Positions 1 through 11,874 are shown, counted from the stretch's first letter. The stretch: 64,000 nt of DNA from Sialis fuliginosa (GCA_961205875.1 OY540815.1:18103638-18167637), one strand, 5' to 3'. The notes: generated by a model from the letters alone, not told the origin. Translations and numbers: made by a program.

Positions 1-362
1 TGTTAATTGTAGTAGGTATTACTACAGGATAATATAAAAACCTCGCTCGTTATAGTATCGTATATCATTCAGCTGATATGTGAATCTCGACGCTATTCTT
101 TTTTAAATATGAATTTAATTAATGATCTAGTTGTTTTATGTCTATTCTTTATTACTTACATGCATGAGAAATAATTATATGAATTAATGTGCGTGATACA
201 AAAACATGTGTACATGTATATAGTTTATATAACCCTCACTACTTATTTATTTAGATTGTGCGTGTGCATTTAAACATCTAATATTTAAATTTAATTACAA
301 ATGTAACGCTTCTTTTTGGTATAATTTTCGACTTTAATTGCACTTTAAAATACACAGCACAA
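1..362. other. AT-rich flank, no gene seen
   Basis: No coding pattern, RNA gene or bounded repeat is visible here. The stretch leads into the tandem array that follows and may be decayed sequence of the same repeat family. Confidence 0.4.
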
Positions 363-880
363 CATTCCCTGAACAGACGGGAATATTATAATTTATATTA
401 TACTAACTTAAATATAAAATTTGTAGATATATGGTATCGCGGAGTTTATTTTATTCTAAAATATTATTTACTACATTATATTGTTCAATATTAATCCAAT
501 GTTTAATTGTAGATTACAATACATAGATATCTTTAACATTCTCTGAACAGACGGGAAAATTATAATTTACATTATACTAACTTAAATAAAAATTTTGATA
601 TATGGTATCGCGGAGTTTATTTTATTCTAGAATATTCTTTACTACATTATATTGTTCAATATTAAACCAATGTTTAATTGTAGATTAAAATACATTAACA
701 TCCTCTGAACAGACGGAAATATTATAATTTATATTAAACTAACTAAAATATAAAAGTTAGGTATCATATATGGTATCGCGGAGTTTATTCTAGATCTTTT
801 TATTCTACACAATTCTTTACTATCATACATTATATTGTTTAATATTTAACGGTTTATGCAGTGCAAAAGAGCTAAACTTT
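363..880 (+). repeat. Three-unit tandem array (units about 174, 162 and 180 bp)
   Basis: Three successive units begin at about 363, 537 and 700. Each opens with a form of CTGAACAGACGG, has TATGGTATCGCGGAG in its middle and ends near ATTGTTCAATATTAA. Spacing between the first two units is 174 bp and between the second and third 162 bp. The third unit runs without a break into the tail of interspersed repeat family A. The same internal sequence occurs once in the family A copy at 7337-7993, so the array is probably an internal expansion of that repeat and not an independent satellite. Confidence 0.8.
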
Positions 881-1085
881 TTTCCGACTTGATTTAATAT
901 TATCGTCACTGCTTTTTCCTTATGTTACCTAACGAAACAAAATATATACTACAACCTGGGCGAAGAATATATCTATATATGAATTTAAAAAAAACATGTA
1001 AATCGGATAAATGGTTCTCGAGTAATTAGCACACTAACGGACAGACAGACAGACGTTGCGATTTATAGTATATATAGATATAGAT
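841..1085 (+). repeat. Repeat family A, 3' tail (copy A1)
   Basis: This copy has the order shared by all family A members: GCAGTG/GCAAAAGAGC, then CCGACTTGATTTA, CTTATGTTACCTAA, GTAAATCGGATAA, GGTTCTCGAGTAAT and a GACAGACAGACAG tail followed by TA-rich sequence. It resembles the 3' tail of a SINE or of an RTE-like LINE. No reverse transcriptase is seen, so the class is an inference. Confidence 0.65.
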
Positions 1086-2095
1086 TATATTATATTTTAT
1101 ATGTAGTTGTTTTGAGTTTAGTTTTAAGCTATTTTGTTGAATTTTTAAACGGATTTCAACTATTTCAAAGATTCGGTTTCGACCGAAATTGAAATGAAAA
1201 CTAAAATTCGGTTTCGGTTCAAAAATCGATTTCGTTTCAATGACTACTTAATACAGAGAAGAAAATTTAAAAAAAAATTGATATGTTGAATTAGCAAGAA
1301 CAATAAAACAAAATAAATTGTATTTTATTTATTACTTTCTTTCATTTATTGTTTTCTTTGATTAACAATTTCATAAAAATACATTTCTATATAATGTGTA
1401 AGCAAGAAGATATTAATTAAAAACATAATTGAACGAAAAAAAGATCATAAACCTATTAAAAATAAATTACTGAAATTAGAAACTGAAGATAAAAAATTAT
1501 ACCACCGTTATTTAGAAGTTATTTGAATAAAAACTTTATAATCCTTGATTTAGTAGCAACTTGTAATTATTATTAATAAGATAATCATATACATTTATCA
1601 AAATTTTGTCAAAAGAAAAAAAATGTCATAAATTTAAATAGTGTATTGCAATCGTGGAATTTAAAATATTCAAATATTTTTAAATAGTTAAAAGTTTGGG
1701 AAATACTGACACAAACCTCATATTACATCGACAATAACAATTACAAAATAAAGCATAGTCAATATGTATTCTAGTTTATTTCTATGAAGTTTCTCCAATC
1801 ACCAAAACTATTGAGACCATCTCACATATGCTAGTTTAAATTATTTATGTATAATAATCATCAACGTGGCGGAATTCCGACCGAATGTTATACCACATTC
1901 ATACCCATAATAATTTACACCAACTGACCAGAGTTAATGAAATAACTAAGGCGTATCCGAAATTCGGGGATTACGTCTATTTCATAGATATCAAATACAG
2001 TACAACCTCTTGAAATCTAACAATATAACAAAATATATACAGGGTCTAAAATTTATAGGGAAATCAACGCATATAAATATTTGCTTCTTCTTCTA
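1086..2095. other. AT-rich intergenic stretch
   Basis: No gene is visible. At 1160-1240 there is a short run of related phrases (forms of TTCGGTTTCG). At 2046 the string TACAGGGTCTAAAATTTATAG resembles a mariner-type terminus next to a TA dinucleotide, but no partner end was found. Confidence 0.35.
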
Positions 2096-2325
2096 TTAAT
2101 GACTAGATCATTGAAGACGGTGTTACCCGGGGATATTAATTCAATTAAACATAAAGTTATCAAGCCCACCCGACATGCCCATCCAACATGCACACAACAC
2201 ACGGTTCACTACGTATTGTTTTTTTCCGACTTCGTGAAATTTACACAAAATATCCATAAATTATATACCTAAACCTAACCTATCCATTAGTGAAAAGCGG
2301 ATTAAAATCCGTAAAATAAAAATAA
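2096..2325 (+). repeat. Repeat family B copy (B1)
   Basis: It contains the head GGTGTTACCCGGGGATAT, then TTTTTTCCGACTTCGTGAAA, TTTACACAAAATAT and AGTGAAAAGCGGATTAAA. The same order occurs at 12961-13227 and 53530-53735. It looks like a short non-LTR (SINE- or LINE-tail-like) repeat. The small reading frame across it is incidental. Confidence 0.55.
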
Positions 2326-2334
2326 ACCTAGGCT

Positions 2335-2680
2335 AGAACATTCATAATCAATTTCGATATTTTACCTTTCATGGAACTGAATTGTTTTTTATATTTCAAT
2401 TTTCAATCAATATAGGTATTTTAAAAATCATCCAATTGTTCGACAAAATATTTAAGAGACGGGTAACCTAAATTAATAAAATACTGAAGTGACTGAAACC
2501 GTAAATTATAGAATTCTGTATTCCATGGCTAGGTACTAGGTAACGAAACACGACTTGTTAAAAAAAAATTTAATCTTTTAATGTTAAATATATTGGTGAA
2601 AACCGCATTGAAATCGGTTCAGTAATTCCCGACTCTACAAGCCTCATACATACGAACATTAATTTTTATATATAGATATA
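2335..2680 (-). repeat. Repeat family D copy (D1), inverted relative to 8505-8905
   Basis: Reading the minus strand, this copy shares a long ordered set of blocks with 8505-8905: GAATTACTGAACCGATTTC, GGTTTTCACCAATA, AAGTCGTGTTTCGTT, CATGGAATACAGAATTCTA and ACGGTTTCAG. The phrase 'ACTGAACCGATTTC' is common in 3' regions of insect non-LTR elements. Divergence is moderate with several small indels. Confidence 0.6.
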
Positions 2681-2782
2681 TATTTTGTAGACCTTTCCAA
2701 TTACAAATAAAAAATACCATTTTTTGTATGTATTTCAACAAAATAAGATGACCAATAATGGCCATGACAATATTTATTGAGT

Positions 2783-3060
2783 TCTACCTCGAGTCACCGA
2801 CGCTCGCACTGTATGCAGCAACAACGACAGCAGAGCTCTCCTCCTAAACGTCGCGCGGGCACACAAAAACAAATGCGGTTTAATTGAGAACCTCCGCAGG
2901 CAGCGAGTTAATATGCAAAACGCTAGCCATAAGTAGAGGAGCAGCATTCTTGCGTTCGGCTTTCGGCTGTGCTGCCCACCAATATCTGGGCTAGTGAGGC
3001 CGTCACATTCACACCGCGTGCACACACACACACACGTACAGCATCTCCTACGTCACGTAT
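2783..3060. other. GC-rich, CpG-containing segment of unknown nature
   Basis: About 280 bp stand out from the AT-rich surroundings by GC and CpG content. The segment includes a (CA)n run at 3020-3035 and a CRE-like TACGTCACGTATG just after it. Reading frames here show no recognisable protein. It could be a promoter or untranslated first exon of a gene lying outside what I can read, or a transposon fragment. Confidence 0.35.
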
Positions 3061-3289
3061 GAACCGTTCAGAAGTCACAAAGCCTAACTCAATAGCACGA
3101 CAGAGAAAAACAATGTTATTTATGCAAACTCATTGGTAGCGAATTGTGAGATACTATTCACTGAATAGTATTTTGGTATTTAAAATCGACTGCACTGGGT
3201 TCACTATGTGTAAATATAATGCCGTGTTTAGACCAAAGATGTTTGAAAACACTTCATATTTAAAAATGTATAAGGTTTATTGCACTTTT

Positions 3290-3343
3290 GTCAAAAAGAC
3301 ACGATGTTGCTGTTTTGTCCTAGAGCCTCTAGTTACGGCTCTG
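3290..3343 (-). repeat. hAT-type terminal fragment
   Basis: The string AGAGCCTCTAGTTACGGCTCTG is the reverse of the family head CAGGGCCGTAACTAGAGGC, seen intact at 59184. Only this end is visible and no matching 8-bp duplication was found. Confidence 0.45.
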
Positions 3344-3474
3344 TTGATACATCTTATTTGGTAGAAAGGATTATGCTTTAGATTAAGAAGTAAGAAAACG
3401 GTTGGAAACTAAAACCAAATAAACAATATGAACAGGTAGAAAAGTTACTTGGGCCATGAAAATCATGTTTTATA

Positions 3475-4046
3475 TAAGGTACTGGCACCAGTTATGGCCG
3501 CTATAAGAAGGTTTACTGTTTTTGTGATTGACAAAGAAAAATAATCTTCTTTTTTGCAATTCTCATGAACTCATGTTATTAATAAAACAAGTAACTCTTT
3601 CTTTAATCAATTTAATTACCAAAGTCCGCAAATATAGTTTGTTTTTTAAATTATAGCTTTTTCTTATGTTCATGTTTTTTCTCCAGTAATGGATAAAGTA
3701 AGACCAGTAATGAGCACGCAGTGATGGACACTTGCTAATGATTACAAAATAATAAGTACTACGACACAAAACATATGAAAAAGAAAGAACGCCAAATTTG
3801 AAAAGCATTTACTACGATAATATAATAATTAATAAATAAATTATACTAATAATTAGTTTAAATGTCCACCATTTTGATACCTTTTGGCCGATTGTCATCA
3901 AATCACGCTGTATGACAGTTAAATGTATATAGATTAATATTCAGAAATGGTAGTAATCAAATATCAATAAATATTTCTAATTCAGTACATTTAATTAAAA
4001 AATAGCCATTACTGGGGTCATATCCAAGACTGGTGCCTGTACCTTA
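3475..4046 (+). mobile_element. TA-flanked TIR element (family P), copy 1, near full length
   Basis: It starts TAAGGTACTGGCACCAGT and ends with nearly the inverse (TGGTGCCTGTACCTTA). The outer TA on each side fits a TA target duplication, as in Tc1/mariner-related MITEs. Length is 572 bp with no transposase. It is one of nine copies in the window, and with 41520-42090 one of the two best full-length forms. Diagnostic internal phrases are TGGATAAAGTAAGACCAGTAA and TGTCCACCATTTTGATACC. Confidence 0.85.
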
Positions 4047-5677
4047 TCAAATAAAGTCAAAACTATCGCTTACCAATATTGCCACATCCGTTATGTAGGT
4101 ACATATCTATTTACTTATGTATCTTTTAAAACTCATTATTTATTTATCACATACAGTGAGCTAGTTAATATTAGATCTTAAGTTAGTAGAGCGCATTAAA
4201 TTTTACATTAAAGTCGAATTGTAATTAAGTTAAATTGCAACCTACAAAATTCGGCACAATAGCCAGACCATGCAATGTGCAATGTGTTCATTTTAATTAT
4301 TATTGCTGAGAGTCAGTTGCAATTTTCATCTGGTTTCTTATTGTTATTATTATTATAGTAGATAATATATATTATTGTGATTTAATTTTACAATTAAAAG
4401 TATGGTTATGGTTCAAAAGATTAAGCACAGCATGCAACATTATATTATTTAGGAAAATAATAATTGAAAGACCATATTTATAAAAAAAAGTATGAGAAGA
4501 GTTTTTGAAAAAAATAGGAAAATTTGTAGAAATTTTACAATTCTTTTACATTTTGTGTTTTACGATCAATAGTTCGAACACATGAGCGTACCCAGAGAGG
4601 GGCAGGGGGATACAGGCTCTATATTTACTTCATTTAATATTGATTGGTTTTAATTTTCTGTCATAAAAATATAAACAATGTTCAATTTGTCCAAGTTTAC
4701 CTATTTTTCACGACGGCAACACGCTACAGATCGCAATACGTAATAAATTAACAGCAATCCTTTTGAATTCACTTCATCTTTTATCAGAATAGAACCCTAT
4801 TAAAACTCATTGTCACTCAGCCAAATGAGATAACTAGAAATAAAAAAATTTGCAGTTTATTTTTTTAAATCGTGAAATATACAATTATTCTGGAAGTTCC
4901 AAAAATATCCGCTTAAAGGCGCCACAATGAAAAAATGATAATTTAAAAAAAAAGTATTTTTAAATATTTATTATTATTATTACTAAGCAAGATAACTGAA
5001 GCGGCTCTCCTTATGGTATAAGGTCATGAACGCATGATACACTATCGTAATAAATGTAATTATCGAAATGGCTGCAAAAAAAAACGCGCAATTCATTACA
5101 AGGTCAGTACGGATTTTAAAAGTACATAATTGATATTCGTAATAACTAATCCGTTATATTTTTTCCTGCCGGTAAACACACATGAATGTATTTGACCGGA
5201 TTTTAGGTATATCATTCATTAATTGTAGATGTTGGGGCTTGGAATATATTATTCATAACATAATTATAACCATGCGAATTGATACAGAGGTTCGACGGTA
5301 CCGTTCCGTGAGGATTTTACATAAACTTTAATTACAAATTACATTAGATTTAAGGTTTTCTAAATTGCCTGTAAGTTTTTCAATGTTCAATAAGTCTAAT
5401 TTTGAAAAAATAAATGTATGCTAGCATGTTAGTTTCTGGTACAAACGATCAATATTTAATTCACTGTTAAATGGAATTGCCAAAACATTGAATATCTCGA
5501 AACTAATATAGGGAATTATACTAGTGTAATAATATTACAAGTAAAGTACCTAAGGGAACGTCCATAAACTACGTAATTTTTTTAAGTGGGAGGAAATAAC
5601 ATGGGGTATGTGGGGTTAAATAATTAATAATGTTATGTAATATTCTTTCTTACAAATAAAAACAAAACATTGTTGGA
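4047..5677. other. AT-rich intergenic stretch
   Basis: No gene or bounded element is seen. At 4580-4615 the phrase GCGTACCCAGAGAGGGGCAGG looks like a worn hAT end without a partner. The remainder is AT-rich with homopolymer runs. Confidence 0.35.
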
Positions 5678-5685
5678 CGATTAAC

Positions 5686-6788
5686 CAGTGGCGAAGCGTC
5701 CATGGAAAAAAGGGAAGCAGTGCTTTCCTTGCTTTATGGGGAAATTAATACAAAATCTGTGTTTTCAGTTAATAAATAATTTAAAAATATTATTAGAATA
5801 TTCATCTTTATGCGCAACCCAAAGATTTTAACCAAAAGTCAAAAATAGCATTAAATATTAATTTACACGTTCAATTATAAAGTTATAATACCTCTACGTC
5901 TTATTTTCTTGTATTTTAGTCGATATTTGTATGATGAGTTGAAGTTCACTGCAGGAAATTTCACTAAAAAAATTTGAATTTTTAATTTCGCTAAAAGTAT
6001 GTTTATTGTATAGAAAATGACGTGAAAAGTTGTTTGTTTCAAACCGCAGGTCTGTATCTCAAACCGTTCTTGAGATATAGCCTCTCAAAGTTTCAGTTTT
6101 TTCAAAAATTTGAAGAAAAATGGCTCTAACTTTTGAACGGGTGGTCGGAATTGGTTTTAGTTGACGGATTTGGAATCAGCGTGTCAAAATCTATATAATG
6201 ACATGTATAATACCTTAAAACTCAAAAAAAAAAATTTCGTGAAAAATCGAAAAATTTCAAAGGGGTATTACCTTAAAAAAATGTCGATTTTTGACGAAAA
6301 TTTTTTGTCGGATTTTAAAGTATTATATATGTCATTATATAGATTTTGACACGCTGATTTCAAATCCGTCAACTAAAATCAATTCCGACCACGCGTTCAA
6401 AAGTTATGGCCTTTTTTCTCCAAAAATTTGAAAAAACTAAAACTTTGAGAGGCTATATCTCGAGAACGGTTTGAGATACAGACCTGCGGTTTGAAACAAA
6501 CAACTTTTCACGTCATTTTCTATACAATAAACATACTTTTAACGAAATCAAAAATTCTAAATTTTTTAGTGAAATTTCCTACAGTGAACTTCAACTCGTC
6601 ATATAAATATCGACTAAAATACAAGAAAATAAGACGTAGAATCATTTAGTTACTATATAAATATATTAGAATTTATTTAAAAAAGTAAAAGCTTGAACTT
6701 AAGGTGTTTCATAGTTTTTTTTGTTAATAGGAGGGAGAGGATTGACAAAATATGCTTCCCTTATTAAAAATTTCACGCCTCGCCACTG
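5686..6788 (+). mobile_element. Palindromic (foldback) hAT-type element, complete ends
   Basis: It begins CAGTGGCGAAGCGT and ends ACGCCTCGCCACTG. It is flanked by a perfect 8-bp duplication, cgattaac at 5678-5685 and 6789-6796. CAGTGGCG-type ends with an 8-bp duplication are hallmarks of the hAT superfamily. Nearly the whole 1103 bp is an inverted repeat around a centre close to 6250: TCTCAAACCGTTCTTGAGATA on the left matches its inverse on the right, as do the flanking blocks GTTTGTTTCAAACCGCAGG and TGACATGTATAATACC. No transposase is encoded, and the short frames inside exist only because of the palindrome. It is non-autonomous, and the identical duplication suggests a fairly recent insertion. 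Confidence 0.9.
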
Positions 6789-6924
6789 CGATTAACCCAT
6801 ATTAATACTATGCTGCGTTACGTAATATTAGGCAAGGGTGGATTGACATTGTCGACCAAAAAAAGTCATTAAAATCTAAATTACAAATAAGTGGTACATT
6901 TCCAAGTAAGGATCAAAAAAAAAT

Positions 6925-6985
6925 ATTTGGGGTGCCCTTGGTCTCTTCTTGACCCAGGATCCCCGAGCCTGTAGTTACGGCCCTG
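6925..6985 (-). repeat. hAT-type terminal fragment
   Basis: CCCCGAGCCTGTAGTTACGGCCCTG is the inverse of the CAGGGCCGTAACTA head seen at 59184. The other end and a target duplication are not recognised. Confidence 0.5.
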
Positions 6986-7336
6986 CCTGGTAGAAGGTGC
7001 GAGTTTACTAATCATAACGGCTCTTATATCAAATGCATGCATCAAAACAGATGAAATACGATAATACTCTTTCACCGGCACCGATATGTCTGGGTAATAT
7101 GCAATGATTACTGAAAACAGAGAAACCTCACTGGCGTATGGGAAATATGTAATTACGTGTTATTGCGTGCGGTGAAATTACGCAACGAACTTTTGGTATA
7201 AATCTGTTACCTCGCGCGGCTGCTGCATCAAGTGCATTCTGTTGCTTCATTTCACTTTGGCAGGGACGGACTATGGTTATTAAATTAATCAGTCGTTCTC
7301 AAAAGTTTTCTTAGTATTAATTAATTATATGTAAAT

Positions 7337-7993
7337 ACTAGCTGGGCCCGCGTGGCTTCGCTCGCGTGGAATACGGAATTATTGTTTAGGATTTCAAAAA
7401 AAAATTGAATTAAGTACAAACACGATTAGTTATTATTACAACATTTAAATTACCTACCTAACAAAAACGATTGAGAACAAAAAGTAAAAATAATTTTTGT
7501 TCTATTTAAATTTAAAAGTTAATTATTGAAAACAAAATAAACAATTGACAATCAAAAGAATACCGGCCTGTGATCATTCCCTCTGTCCCGCGGCTACTCG
7601 GCACGCTCCCTCATTAACGCAAAAGTCCACGTAAACAAAACCCAAATATTTTTATTTTTCTTTGTAACATAAAAGCAGTCATTGTGGCTTAAATATAAAA
7701 TTTTTACATATGGTGTCGCTGACTATTGTAGATCTTTTGATTCTACACAATTCTTTACTACATTATTTTGTTCAATATTGAACGGTTTAGGCTGCGTATT
7801 GCAAAATAGCGCGCCGACGACAAAATTTTTTTCGTCTTGATTTACCATTATCGTTACCTAACGTAGTAAAATATAGCCTATTACCTGGCCAGATGAATTA
7901 AGAAAGAAATCACGTAAATCGGATTAGTGGTTCTCGAGTGATAAGGGCACAAACGGACAGACAGAGATACGTTCCACTTTATATATTATATAG
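7337..7993 (+). repeat. Repeat family A, longest copy (A2)
   Basis: The head ACTAGCTGGGCCCGCGTGG is followed by CTTCGCTCGCG. Then come one copy of the unit that is tripled at 363-880, the block CCGTCTTGATTTACCATTATCG-like, GTAAATCGGATTAGTGG, GGTTCTCGAGTGATAAG and the tail ACGGACAGACAGAG. About 655 bp. There is no reading frame and no terminal inverted repeat. It is best described as a head-to-tail short retroelement of unknown class. Confidence 0.65.
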
Positions 7994-8504
7994 CATTAAT
8001 ATTTCAAAAGCGGCAATTCAGAATATATGCTAAAAATTAAATTTAAAGTTTCTTCAATTTAATATTTTTATAATTACTTATAATGTCATTCATATTAATC
8101 TTTTTTAATGAACATTTGTGTTTCAAAATGAAATAGAGCGCAATAAAAAAAATAAAAACATGTAAGCCCGTACCTATGCATTTCAGATATTATTATTTCT
8201 ATTCCAGTTTTTTTAATGATACATTAATTAATAGACCGAAATAGATTTGTGTAAATTTTATTTAATATACAACCGGTCATTATTTTACTTTAAATTAATA
8301 ACGGTAACTAAATGTTTTTTTTTTTTATTTGACGGCGCCTAATATTTGTGTCAAATTAATTATTCTATATTTTTAAAACATTCAAGGGTTAAATTATTCA
8401 TTTATACTTGATAAATATTTTTTCTATAACAATTCAATATACACAACAAAAATAAAGTTTATTTTGTTATGTTAATTTATTGAATATATAAAAATGAATA
8501 TTTG

Positions 8505-8905
8505 TTTGTAATGTGAGGCTTATAGATTTGGGAATTACTGAACCGATTTCAAAGCGGTTTTCAACAATAGTTAGATCATTTTTCTGTACAGTATCGTAGC
8601 TATTAATATTTTATGAAAACCTAAGACTCAAAAAACCTTTATCAAGTCGTGTTTTGTTTCCATGATGTCACAGCATACATCTCTCATTTAGGTATATAAA
8701 AACATAATACCTTGCCATGGAATACAGAATTCTATAATTTACGGTTTCAGTATTTTATTCATTTAGGTCACTATGATCACGTCTCTTTCAAATATTTTAT
8801 CGAACAATTGGATAATTTTTGACACATGCTAACAATTAAATATTTTTAAATACCTATATTTCACCAAAATAAAGGTAAAATATCGAAAATGGTTATGATT
8901 ATTGT
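8505..8905 (+). repeat. Repeat family D copy (D2)
   Basis: Direct-strand partner of 2335-2680, with the same order of blocks: GGAATTACTGAACCGATTTC, GCGGTTTTCAACAATAG, CAAGTCGTGTTTTG, CATGGAATACAGAATTCTA and GAACAATTGGATAATTTTTG. Probably the 3' part of a non-LTR element. Confidence 0.6.
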
Positions 8906-9064
8906 TAACCTATTTATTTTTATTTTTTTAGACGGTACCTGGTGTTTCCTAGGATTTTGAAAATATAATATTACACGATTTTCTCAGTCATGCGCTAGTT
9001 TATTTTATATTTCAAATTATATTTCAAATCGTTCATAACAGAGAAGAAATATCTACCATGAGTT

Positions 9065-9165
9065 TCATGAGACTTTCTTATACGTATTACAGTGTTCGTG
9101 TTTGCTATAGGTACCATGTGACTTTCTTATACGTAATACTGAGAGTGAACAGTGTGAGTGATTCA
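9065..9165 (+). repeat. 49-bp-spaced duplicated motif
   Basis: GACTTTCTTATACGTATTAC begins at 9071, and a nearly identical block begins at 9120, here followed by GAGAGTGAACAGTGTGAGTG. A third copy lies at 37528-37575 with the same downstream extension. The function is unknown. It may be a piece of an interspersed repeat. Confidence 0.55.
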
Positions 9166-9339
9166 TTATAATCTTTATAATTATATAATATATAAAATAA
9201 ATATTTAACAAATAGAATTCGTTTAGTATTATCACACAATCTCCTATGAGAATTTCTACGTACAGATGCTCTACTGTACATACATACATTATACAATATA
9301 TCTTCTCCATAAGCAGACTTCCGAACAACAAAAGTGTAG

Positions 9340-9490
9340 AGCGATCGCATCGAGAACAACATTTGTTGAGTCGTTTCCGACCCAGGTCCGTGGATCCGGC
9401 CTGTGGCTGCTGGACATGTGAACTGGGTCAGCGCGGGGCCGCCGCCGCCGTGCTAGTGCTTCATACAGCTTCCGACACACACAGCGATTC
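9340..9490. other. GC-rich segment of unknown nature
   Basis: A roughly 150-bp GC-rich, CpG-bearing block contains a run of GCC triplets (near 9440). Several frames stay open for 60 to 90 codons on both strands, which is expected of GC-rich DNA. None encodes a recognisable domain. A promoter or non-coding exon is possible. Confidence 0.3.
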
Positions 9491-10809
9491 CTCTCGTTTA
9501 AAATATTATAAATTGTTATAGCCGGGTTGATACCTACTCTATATCGTGTTTATAAACACGATGTTTTTTTATTATAGTGTTTTTTTGTATATAGATTTCA
9601 TCGTTTTTGGCTTCTGAATGTTTTTTTGTTGTTTATTTATCATGAATGAAAATTTTAACTCTCAAAAATTTTTCGATTTATTTATTAATAATTGTTTCAT
9701 TATCAAAACCTTATCATTTATATAGTTTTTATGAAAAATATCAATTGTATTTCGTTTTTAATTAATACATATCTGATAGAGCTAGTTGGGGCCTTTGCAA
9801 GGACAGGGGCCTGATGAGGGACAGTGGCATGTTTTGTAAAAGGTAAGTTAGATAATTATCTAGTTGGTTAGTCAATTTTCTGCTGAAGAGCAAAAAAAAC
9901 TTTCACAAAAACTTAACATATATATCGTTTAGTATTTTTTTTTTAGCTAAAAAATTTTTTCAATGGGACCTCAATTTTAATTTGTGCCTCGGGCCCCAAA
10001 ATGTGTAGGTACGATGCTTGACATATATATAAACATTTAAAATATTTTGTTGGTTGGTTATCAAAATTACCTTTGATTTTTCTAGTTATTTTATATATTT
10101 TTATCAAGAAAAGGGTCTATTCAACTATCAATTATAGGCTAGACTTATTCTATAGTCTTAAAATTTTAAAATTAAAATTAGTTCACTAATTATTATCGCC
10201 TCAAGTTGAGACAGGCAATTTTTAACTATCAAAATAGTTGCTTGTGAAACGACTAAAATTTTTTTTTTCATTGTACAGAGAAAGCCTGCAGCTTTATATA
10301 TGTATTAAGGCTCGAATTTGGTCTTTATATATTATAGAACACCTCTAGTGTTCCCTGTCGATTTTTTTATATTTTAGTTCCATATATTTCATAAGTATCT
10401 ATTTCCAAAAAAATATTAGAAGTGATCAAACTCAAATTGTCCCTAATCATACCGAACTCATTTTATAAACTATACGATATATAGACGAAAGTTATTTCGA
10501 CCTATTTTTATAATTTAGACCAAAATGAAATTTGATACTTCTCCTTAAATTCAAATATAATTTACCATAGTCGAAAGAACACGTGTTTAAAATAAACAGG
10601 ATCCCAACAATTCAATTTAAATCTGGACCAATCCTTCTTATCGAATCTCCATTTAACATATCCAAACGCTAACAGCAGTAGTGTTTTTGAGTTTAAACTA
10701 ATATTTAAAGACAGATCATCACCAAAGTAAGCAACACGCAGCAGCCTCGACATAAACAGCGGTCTTCAAACTATAGTAGTAGGTGTAATTCTCCACAAAA
10801 TTCTCCTGA
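9491..10809. other. AT-rich intergenic stretch with hAT-like scraps
   Basis: GGGGCCTTTGCAAGGACAGG near 9789 and GCCTCGGGCCCCAAAATG near 9988 resemble the GC-rich ends of small hAT relics, about 230 bp apart. I could not read matching ends or a target duplication. No gene is visible. Confidence 0.35.
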
Positions 10810-11252
10810 AAATATGAATCGCCTAATAAGTGATGTGTCACCCCTCCCTTTGTCATCCCTGTTAGTCGATGTCAAAACGTGTGAATTAAATTTTAATTCT
10901 TTACACATAACTTTTTGTATAGCTCAGATATTAATTCAAGTTACAATTTCACATTGATATGCCACAAAGAAGATAAATCAAAGTTGCCTTTGTAGCTTTT
11001 CTTTTAATTTTCGAGAAATATTTTCCATTAGAGGCCTGATCACTTTTTCCCAAATTAGAGGTTAAAAATGAAACACACTTTTTTCATTTTTAAAGTCCGT
11101 GTTGTATCGTACAGTTCAAATGACGTAAGTATTGAAAATGGTTATTCATAAGCGCATCTAATAGAAAAAATTAAAGTATGAATTTGTATCGTTAACTGTC
11201 AAAAAACATGAAAGATTTGTATTTTGTTTCACTTTTACCTCAGTTGACCCTA
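10810..11252 (-). repeat. Inverted-pair repeat, left copy
   Basis: This 440-bp block is the inverse of 13243-13682 with high similarity. On the minus strand it starts GTAGGGTCAACTGAGGTAAAA and ends TTAGGCGATTCATATT. Both copies stop at the same points, so they look like full-length copies of one element and not chance overlap. No terminal inverted repeat is evident. Confidence 0.75.
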
Positions 11253-11870
11253 CTAACTATAAATATTATGAAAGTGTGTCGCATACTTGATACCCTTCAT
11301 CGAGTGTGTCGCTGTAGAAAAAACATTGAGGATCACTGTATCGACCGATCGACACTCCCTAACTGCCACTAGTACAACCTCTCCTAACGGGCCGGTGTCC
11401 CAGATTGGCCAATGATTGACTTCATACTCTTGTCAGTAATATATCATGATGCGGAATCTGTAATTAAATAGATTTTTGCGATTTTAATTCAATGATCTCA
11501 TCTAAAGAACTAGTTTATAATATGTTTGAATAAATTTGGCTTAAATATTTTCAGTTTGTAATACATATAAGGTGATATAATTTTAGTTGGTAGCGGCTAG
11601 AGTTAGCTGTAATGTCAGTTATTAACAGAACAGTTAATTTGATTTTGATATGAGCGCAAAACGGTCGAATTTAAATCAGAGCAGATTTATAAAACAGTTT
11701 GCTTGTTGGATAGTCAGTTATGATAAATATGCCTTGATTATTATTCTAGCTACATTAGTCTTGAGTTGACAATTAATATTAAATAAGTAAACCTGTTTAG
11801 AATTCATATTTTATATTATAAAGCATTCAAGAATCTTGTGTATGTTATTTATAAACGATTTAATAATCTC
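11253..11870. other. Intergenic stretch
   Basis: No gene is seen. The first 200 bp (11265-11450) are somewhat less AT-rich and include GATACCCTTCATCGAGTGTG, without a recognised function. Confidence 0.3.
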
Positions 11871-11874
11871 AATA

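Noticed and set aside
6161-6349. 62-codon frame in the hAT palindrome, with near-identical frames at 47082-47270 and 47105-47293
   Set aside because: The similarity, and its presence on both strands, comes from the palindromic DNA. Composition is random and there is no start context.
7337-7993. Family A as a full LINE
   Set aside because: No reverse transcriptase or endonuclease frame can be read in any copy. Only head and tail are shared.
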